A stretch of DNA of 64,000 bases from Methylomicrobium lacus LW14 (GTDB taxonomy: Bacteria > Pseudomonadota > Gammaproteobacteria > Methylococcales > Methylomonadaceae). Of the stretch, positions 58,901 through 64,000 are shown piece by piece. The position numbers were made by a program, and so were the translations under genes. Within the stretch, counting starts at the first letter, position 1. Every line of letters begins with the position of its first letter. Location: NCBI RefSeq assembly GCF_000527095.1, contig NZ_AZUN01000001.1, positions 3,485,501 through 3,549,500 of the forward strand, written 5' to 3'. The notes below the pieces were generated by a model. That model saw only the letters and a program-made list of their open reading frames with translations. It did not search any database and was not told the origin of the DNA.

Positions 58901-60445
58901 ATGGCTACAGAATCCCGATACATCCAGCTCATGGACACGACCCTGCGCGACGGCGAACAGACGCAAGGCGTTTCGTTCACGCCCGCGGAAAAAGTCAACA
59001 TCGCGAAGGCGCTCTTGCAATGGTTGCGCGTGGATCGGATCGAAGTGGCGTCGGCCAGGGTTTCGCAGGGCGAGAAAGAGGCGGTGGCCAGCATCAATGA
59101 GTGGGCGCGGCAGGAAGGCTTTGCCGGCCGTGTCGAAGTGCTCGGTTTTGTCGACCATACCCGCAGCGTCGACTGGATTCTCGAAACCGGCGGCAGCGTG
59201 ATCAATCTGTTGACCAAGGGCAGCGAGAAGCATTGCCGCGAGCAACTGGGTAAAACGCTTGAACAGCACACGCAGGACATTCTGCAAACGATCCACTATG
59301 CCTTGCAGAAAGGCTTGAAGGTCAACGTCTATCTGGAAGACTGGTCGAACGGTTACCAGAATAGCCCGGACTATGTATTCGGCCTGATGAACAACCTGAA
59401 GGACGCCGGCATCAGTCATTTCATGCTGCCGGACACGCTCGGCGTGATGTCGCCGGACGAGGTGCAGGCCAGCATTGGCGACATGTGTTCGCGCTATCCG
59501 TCGCTGCTATTCGATTTTCATCCGCACAACGACTACGGCCTCGCGACCGCGAACGTGATGGCGGCGGTGCGCGCCGGTGTCAGCTCGGTGCATTGCACGG
59601 TCAACTGCCTCGGCGAGCGCGCGGGCAATGCCTCGCTCGCGGAAGTCGCGGTCGTGCTGCGCGACAAGCTGGCGATGCAGTTGTCTATCGACGAAACCCA
59701 TATCGTCCGCATCAGCCAGATGGTCGAGAATTTTTCCGGCAAGCGCGTCGCCGCGAATGCGCCGATCATCGGCACCGACGTATTCACCCAGACCGCGGGC
59801 ATCCATGCGGACGGCGATCAGAAGGGTGGGCTGTACAAGACCCGGCTGAGCCCGGAACGCTTCTCGCGCACGCGCAGCTATGCGCTCGGCAAGATGAGCG
59901 GCAAGGCCTCCTTGAAGAAGAATCTGGAACTCTTGGAAGTCGAGCTGTCCGAGGAAAATCAGAAAAAGGTGCTGGCCCGTATCGTGCAGCTCGGCGATTC
60001 GAAGCAGACGATCACGACCGACGACCTGCCGTTCATCATCGCCGACGTGCTCGAAAGCAAGAGTTACGAGCACATCCGCCTGCTGAATTGTTCGATCACC
60101 AGTGGATTAAATCTCGAATCGACCGCGAGCATCCGCGTCGAAGTCAACGGCGAGAAGCATTTGGCCGTCGGTTCCGGCAACGGCGGCTTCTCTGCTTTCA
60201 TCGAGGCAATAGGCAAGGTACTGGCGCTGCATGACTGCACGCTGCCGGCATTAGCCGATTATGAAGTCAGAATACCGAAAGGCGGTCATACCGATGCGTT
60301 GACCGAATGCGTGATTACCTGGGATTTTGGCAATGAATTGCGTAAAACGCGCGGGGTGCATGCGAATCAGGTGTTTGCGGGGGTGATGGCGACGCTGAAG
60401 ATCGTCAACATACAGTTGCATGAGACGGGGGTGAATCAAGCTTGA
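58901..60445 (+). CDS. 2-isopropylmalate/citramalate synthase family protein
   Basis: The 514-aa protein is a DRE-TIM metallolyase. It has the LMDTTLRDGEQTQGVSF start, the metal-binding HPHNDYGLATAN, the NCLGERAGNASLAE block and the C-terminal LeuA allosteric dimer domain (from about residue 385, including GSGNGGFSAFIEAIG). Such enzymes join acetyl-CoA to 2-oxoisovalerate (leucine path) or pyruvate (citramalate, isoleucine path). The divergent allosteric loop and short active-site sequence favour a citramalate-synthase-like clade over classical LeuA, but the substrate is not certain. The ATG at 58901 is the only start preserving the DTTLRDGEQ motif closely. Confidence 0.8.
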   Translation: MATESRYIQLMDTTLRDGEQTQGVSFTPAEKVNIAKALLQWLRVDRIEVASARVSQGEKEAVASINEWARQEGFAGRVEVLGFVDHTRSVDWILETGGSVINLLTKGSEKHCREQLGKTLEQHTQDILQTIHYALQKGLKVNVYLEDWSNGYQNSPDYVFGLMNNLKDAGISHFMLPDTLGVMSPDEVQASIGDMCSRYPSLLFDFHPHNDYGLATANVMAAVRAGVSSVHCTVNCLGERAGNASLAEVAVVLRDKLAMQLSIDETHIVRISQMVENFSGKRVAANAPIIGTDVFTQTAGIHADGDQKGGLYKTRLSPERFSRTRSYALGKMSGKASLKKNLELLEVELSEENQKKVLARIVQLGDSKQTITTDDLPFIIADVLESKSYEHIRLLNCSITSGLNLESTASIRVEVNGEKHLAVGSGNGGFSAFIEAIGKVLALHDCTLPALADYEVRIPKGGHTDALTECVITWDFGNELRKTRGVHANQVFAGVMATLKIVNIQLHETGVNQA

Positions 60446-61227
60446 TTCAAGTCGGAATGACTTGAACCCCGCACGCTGGCGACAAGGTTTTGTTTGCCCC
60501 TGTTGAGCCCATACGGGTCATCGACAGCTTATGCGCCTGCAATTTCTGCTTTATCCGCCGCATCGGGTGGTTCCATAACGCCACGTCGCTCGGCCGGTAG
60601 CTGCCGATCACCAACAGCGCCGCCGTTCCAGCGCGGCGTAATCGCTCCAGTGCAAGTCTTCCAGCACTTCCCCCAAAGCCTGCCTCAGCTCGTTCATGCG
60701 ACTCTTGAGCGCCGATTCGCTGACAAAATGGTGCGTCCACACGGCATCCTGCATTCATCCTTGGGCAGCCGCCCCGCCCGCCCGGCCAGGCAGCACAGCA
60801 GCGCGAACGCCTTGGGGGCAAGGTTGACAATCTGGCCGTCACGGCACAGGCTGGCATCGCCGGTATCGAGCCGGAACCGATCGAATAACCAGACAGGCTG
60901 TGGCATGGTGTTGTTCTCCTCGAGTATTCCGCGTGTAGGCCGGATCATTGCGCATGGCGCATGAGTCAGCATGTAAGAGGCAAGCGGCGTTTTCCGGCTT
61001 TCCAGACCGCCGCACCCGAACCGGACTTAAACCGGACCATATCCGAACCGGAGCCGGACGACTTTCCAAGTCCGTTCCGATATTCTGGCATCAACTTCTG
61101 GAGCAGCCGCTTTTGCCCAATCCAAATGCATGGGGTAGGGCGTCTGCATCAGAAGGTTTGCCGCAAGGCTAAAACGTTCCATTTCAAAACGCTAACTTCG
61201 ACAACCAAACGACCGAGGTAAAAACTC
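60446..61227. other. Decayed interval between synthase and exported-protein genes
   Basis: Besides the regulator remnant at 60525-60906, the rest of this interval holds no intact gene. Open frames on the plus strand (60494-60964, 60948-61221) are antisense to or beside the remnant and have no ribosome sites. GAGGT at about 61215 serves the gene starting at 61228. Confidence 0.5.
60525..60906 (-). pseudogene. Remnant of a winged-helix/ATPase regulator
   Basis: From ATG 60906 (AGGAGAACA upstream) the reading gives MPQPVWLFDRFRLDTGDASL, then VNLAPKAFALLCCLAGRAGRLPKDE, the start of a CadC/OmpR-type winged-helix domain. A frame shift near 60740 is then needed to continue as VWTHHFVSESALKSRMNELRQALGE. 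The sequence next jumps directly to EVLEDLHWSDYAALE, the Walker B region of the ATPase domain that normally lies hundreds of residues further on. After another shift it reads ALLVIGSYRPSDVALWNHPMRR. So the gene has lost its middle by deletion and its frame by indels. The family is a large winged-helix, ATPase and TPR regulator. Confidence 0.75.
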
Positions 61228-62100
61228 ATGAATATTGACACAATGACATCAAGCGGCTTCAGAGCGCTGGCCTTCTGTGCGCTACTGGGTCTCATGGCGG
61301 GCCAGTCCGCCCAGGCCGCCGACTTCAACCCGCAGCCGGATCCTCCGGGATTCGGCATGCTGGGCGTCGCCGACGGGCAAACGGCGCGACTCAACGTCAG
61401 GCTTGACCGCATACCAGACCAAATCTATCCGCCCGATCCGTACCGCGTCACGCTGTATTTCCTGAACGGCGACGGCCGGGTCCTGACGCAGCAGACCTTT
61501 CCGGTGATCGCCGGGCAGTCCGCCTTTTTGGATTATGCCGCTCCGTCAATACCGGTTGGCCTGCGGCAGAGAATTCGCCCGATTGTGATTGTCGAACCGG
61601 ATGTGCGCGGCAACACGCCGGATTTCAGGTCGGCGGTGGAAGTGATCGACAACATCACCCAGCGCACCGCCTTCGTCTATCCGGGGCGGCATAATCCGCC
61701 CGACGATACTCCGCCCGCCGAGCATAACCCGCCCGGCTTTTACGACTCCGGCATCATCGGCATCGCCCGCGGGCAAGCGGCGCGGCTGAATGTGGTCAAC
61801 ACGGTGGACATCCACAATCCGGACGGCTACCCGCCCGACCCGTACCGCGTGACGCTCAGCTTTTATACCAAAGCCGGCGTATTGCTGGCGCAGACCACAA
61901 AATTGCTGGCGCCCGGTCAAGCCGCCGCGCTGGATGTGAAAGCCGCTAATTTCGCGCCCAGCCAGGGTTCGCGTCTGGAGTTGTATGCGGTCGTCAGCGT
62001 CGTCCCCGACGCCCACGGCATCGTCCCCTGCGTGATGCCGACGGTCGAAGGTTTCGATATCGCCAACGGCAAAACGGTCTTCCTGGTTCCGGCGGTCTAG
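61228..62100 (+). CDS. Exported protein with two internal tandem copies, unknown function
   Basis: The 290-aa protein has a signal peptide (1-30, cleaved near AQA). The mature part is a tandem duplication. Copy 1 covers about 39-153 and copy 2 about 168-288. Each begins PPGF, continues with a GQ-x-A-R-L-N-V strand (51-57 and 182-188), then the shared block YPPDPYRVTL (67-76 and 201-210), and a GQ[SA]A strand. The copies are beta-rich and look like an immunoglobulin-like or jelly-roll fold. No family is recognised. It is the first of three small genes of unknown function on the plus strand between two decayed regulator genes. Confidence 0.7.
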   Translation: MNIDTMTSSGFRALAFCALLGLMAGQSAQAADFNPQPDPPGFGMLGVADGQTARLNVRLDRIPDQIYPPDPYRVTLYFLNGDGRVLTQQTFPVIAGQSAFLDYAAPSIPVGLRQRIRPIVIVEPDVRGNTPDFRSAVEVIDNITQRTAFVYPGRHNPPDDTPPAEHNPPGFYDSGIIGIARGQAARLNVVNTVDIHNPDGYPPDPYRVTLSFYTKAGVLLAQTTKLLAPGQAAALDVKAANFAPSQGSRLELYAVVSVVPDAHGIVPCVMPTVEGFDIANGKTVFLVPAV

Positions 62101-62294
62101 TGTTTCAGGACGTTAGGTTGTCAAGGTTTGCAATTTCTTCCAATCCTTGGCAACACACATGTACGGTATAGGCTTAACGGATTTGTTGCCTGAATAATCA
62201 ACAGTATAAACAAGGGTGTCTAGAAGACGATCCGACATGGCTGTAATACAGTCGTAATCGCTATTTAAACAATTAATCAACAAAGGAATTTACC

Positions 62295-62723
62295 ATGACA
62301 AGCAAATGCAATATTCTTAAACAAGAACTTAATGATCTTAATGACCAAATTCTTGAGCACAAATACGATCATAGTTTTTGCGACATCGTAAACTTTCCAC
62401 CGATCATCATTGGCCCATTTCCAGTACCCGGCGGAAGCAACACAACGACCATCTCATTAAAAGGCGCTGCGAGCGGTTCGTGCAATCGAACAAAGGGTGT
62501 AATGAAGTTGACGCTGCCGCTGCATTTCCACGAAAGTAATGCTTTTGCTGGTGATTCGGACATTACCTTCGTGCTGTCAACTGAAACACTGAATCCGAAG
62601 GGTTCCAGAATCGACAATGCAGGGCATGTAACAGTTAGTGCAACGGCAATCTTTCAGTCTGGGTTTCTAGGCGGCGACACGGGTACATTAACGGTGACCG
62701 GAACACTTTCGCCACGTCCGTAA
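62295..62723 (+). CDS. Protein of unknown function, 142 aa
   Basis: The family is not recognised. There is no signal peptide: a short helical start (MTSKCNILKQELNDLNDQILEH) is followed by about 100 residues of strand-rich sequence full of Gly, Ser and Thr, ending in GGDTGTLTVTGTLSPRP. AAGGAATT precedes the ATG. The base composition is more AT-rich than that of the flanking genes, which hints at separate origin. An upstream gap of about 195 bp carries no recognised signal. Confidence 0.5.
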   Translation: MTSKCNILKQELNDLNDQILEHKYDHSFCDIVNFPPIIIGPFPVPGGSNTTTISLKGAASGSCNRTKGVMKLTLPLHFHESNAFAGDSDITFVLSTETLNPKGSRIDNAGHVTVSATAIFQSGFLGGDTGTLTVTGTLSPRP

Positions 62724-62731
62724 CCGCTTTT

Positions 62732-62748
62732 GGTGCGCGATGCGCACC
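62732..62748. repeat. Short palindrome GGTGCGC-GAT-GCGCACC
   Basis: GGTGCGC (62732-62738) pairs perfectly with GCGCACC (62742-62748), followed by CTATCTGGCT. A near copy is at 63182-63198 with the same right flank (CTACCTGGCT). It looks like a dispersed REP-type element. Confidence 0.6.
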
Positions 62749-62828
62749 CTATCTGGCTGGAATCAAGTGCCGAAGCGCGGCTGGGTTTGCAAGTCTGCCG
62801 TTCATTCAACCTTTTAAGGAGTAGTCCC

Positions 62829-63170
62829 ATGAAAACCTGTCGTTTGTCTTGCCTCGCGCTGGCCGCCGCCAGCCTGTTCGCCGGCCATGCCCAGGCGCAA
62901 GTCGACCCGAATGTTCACGATCTGAGACAGCGGAACACCGTGGTCGGGGCGATTTATGTGCCCGAACACGCCGGCCAAATCCGCTATGTGGAACATTGGT
63001 ATTTGTTTAGCGCTTACGTCCACCCCGGCGCGAACAACCTCGTGAGGACTGAAATCGTGCCGAAGGCCGGCAAGGGTTTCGATAGCGTTCAGAGTTTCCT
63101 CAAGAAAATGCAGGCACGCGACCCACGCGGCACATACGTCGAAGTCTGGTCCCAAACGCATAGGCGCTAG
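62829..63170 (+). CDS. Small exported protein of unknown function
   Basis: The 113-aa protein has a signal peptide (about 1-23, MKTCRLSCLALAAASLFAGHAQA). The mature domain of 90 residues begins QVDPNVHDLRQRNTVVGAIYV and contains the aromatic stretch VEHWYLFSAYVHPG. No family is recognised. AAGGAG precedes the ATG at 62829. It is framed by two copies of a short palindromic repeat (62732 and 63182), so this gene and its neighbours lie in a repeat-bounded accessory patch. Confidence 0.6.
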   Translation: MKTCRLSCLALAAASLFAGHAQAQVDPNVHDLRQRNTVVGAIYVPEHAGQIRYVEHWYLFSAYVHPGANNLVRTEIVPKAGKGFDSVQSFLKKMQARDPRGTYVEVWSQTHRR

Positions 63171-63181
63171 GACATCAAAAC

Positions 63182-63198
63182 GGTGCGCGATGCGCGCC
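63182..63198. repeat. Second copy of the GGTGCGC-GAT palindrome
   Basis: GGTGCGC (63182-63188) and GCGCGCC (63192-63198) with one wobble, followed by CTACCTGGCT. Together with the copy at 62732 it flanks the small exported-protein gene. Confidence 0.6.
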
Positions 63199-63256
63199 CT
63201 ACCTGGCTCGGCAAATATTTGTCTGGGCCGAAGGGGAACTTTAGGACTCCTTGTTT

Positions 63257-63289
63257 ATAAGATGAGCTTCGTGCCTCAGCCCATCTTAT
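63257..63289. repeat. Palindromic repeat with ATAAGATG arms
   Basis: ATAAGATG (63257-63264) pairs perfectly with CATCTTAT (63282-63289) around AGCTTCGTGCCTCAGCC. It lies over the 3' end of the regulator remnant and supplies its stop codon. The loop resembles that of the element at 42128-42155. Confidence 0.6.
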
Positions 63290-64000
63290 GCGCTGCTCCG
63301 TCTTGCAGCAGCGGGTGGGCGAGGAGCGACCGGCGCAAGGGGTCGGACTCATCGAGCGAGCCGGCCAGGCGGGACAGCCCTGCCTCGGCCTGGCACCGAA
63401 AGTCCTGGGCTAGGCCGGCCTGCCCCTGGCACAGGTGCAGTTCCGCCGCGGTTTCGTACACGCGCCAAGCTGCAAGCGGAATCTCCGCGTTTTCGACGAT
63501 AGCCAAGGCGCGGGAAAGCTGCGTTGCCGCTACATCCCAATCCTGCTCCGCGAGGGCGGCCTGTGCCAGCAACCGGTGGCCGAGCGCCTGATAGGCGCAA
63601 TTGCCCGGTGGGGTGGCCAGTTCCAGCAGCCGTGCGGCCTCGGCGCGCGCGCGGGTTCCCGACGCGCCAACCAATACGCGCCGAGACTGCTGCGAAACCT
63701 TGTCTGATTGCGCAGTTCGGTCAAGCCGCCGGCGTCTAAGGCCCTGGTGAATTCCCCAAACCAGCGTGCGGCCTCGGCATACTCCCCCAGGCCCAGGTGG
63801 GCCTGGCCGCGCAGAACCCGATGCAAGAATAGGGCGGGATCACTCGGCGGTAGTTGCCCTCGTTCGCACATGGCCAGCGCCCCCTGAAAATCATCAACCT
63901 CCAGATGCAGGGCCGCGCCCGCCAGGTGGAATATCGACCGGCCCATCGGACTGTTGTTTTGCTCCGCCGCTTTTATGCCTTCGGCCAGAACGTGCCGCAA
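63276..64000 (-). pseudogene. C-terminal TPR part of a large regulator, frameshifted (partial)
   Basis: This is the C-terminal part of a gene that starts beyond the window. It is read in two frames: 64000 to about 63655 in one (HLEVDDFQGALAMCERG, HLGLGEYAEAARWFGEF, ending GAYWLARRE) and about 63650 to 63276 in the other (ARAEAARLLELATPPG, then AAWRVYETAAELHLCQGQ). Both parts are tetratricopeptide-like helices. The break falls on a (GC)5 run at 63643-63652; loss of one GC unit would restore the frame. The family, winged-helix/ATPase/TPR regulators, is the same as the remnant at 60.5-60.9 kb. The stop codon lies inside a palindromic repeat. A sequencing error at the GC run is an alternative explanation. 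Confidence 0.6.

Overview
The window looks like a chromosomal segment of a type I methanotroph (Gammaproteobacteria, Methylococcales; Methylomonas/Methylomicrobium-like). The main reason is a near-complete ribulose monophosphate (RuMP) formaldehyde-assimilation cluster: hps, phi, tkt, two repeat-protein genes, tal and fba (15.1-23.1 kb), with rpe further on. The rest is gammaproteobacterial housekeeping: purM, mutY-yggX, trpEGDC, murI, folB/folK, plsY, acs and a tRNA cluster. No phage, integrase, insertion sequence or CRISPR array was seen.

Layout. 0-7.6 kb: end of a Ser/Thr kinase, a RimK-like ATP-grasp ligase, an Ada-type methyltransferase domain, purM convergent with a PerM transporter, and a flavoprotein amine oxidase. 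7.7-14.5 kb: ethanolamine ammonia-lyase (eutBC) without microcompartment genes, a corrinoid adenosyltransferase that could supply its cofactor, and a kinase/phosphatase group (PfkB kinase, dhaL, dhaK, HAD phosphatase) in which dhaK and dhaL are convergent and overlap. 15-23 kb: the RuMP cluster. 23-35 kb: a pterin dehydratase, a 49-aa membrane protein, a sugar-nucleotide epimerase, an AP2-like protein, a peroxiredoxin with palindromes upstream, AsmA, mutY-yggX, a two-component system and rpe. 35.7-42 kb: trpE-trpG, then an AT-rich ATPase plus nuclease-like pair, then trpD-trpC-murI. 42-49 kb: folate genes, plsY, a LeuB-like dehydrogenase, a DUF455 protein and acs. 49.5-50.1 kb: five tRNA genes on the minus strand, including a duplicated Arg-Pro block. 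50-58.6 kb: membrane and envelope proteins, a MgtE-type transporter and a di-haem lipoprotein. 58.9-64 kb: a citramalate/isopropylmalate synthase-family gene, then an accessory end with exported proteins of unknown function, short palindromic repeats and two decayed regulator genes.

Best candidates for undescribed biology. (1) Two adjacent genes between tkt and tal encode proteins with twenty copies in total of a seven-residue motif close to [ST][GR]V[AS][KR]YL, mostly spaced 20 residues apart. One is membrane-anchored with the motifs predicted on the cytoplasmic side; the other is soluble. Their place inside the RuMP cluster suggests a multivalent scaffold that gathers cytosolic enzymes at a membrane. 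(2) An ABC-type ATPase gene and a small protein with a PD-(D/E)xK-like motif sit inside the trp operon and resemble a two-gene defence module. Both functions are inferences from sequence and context.
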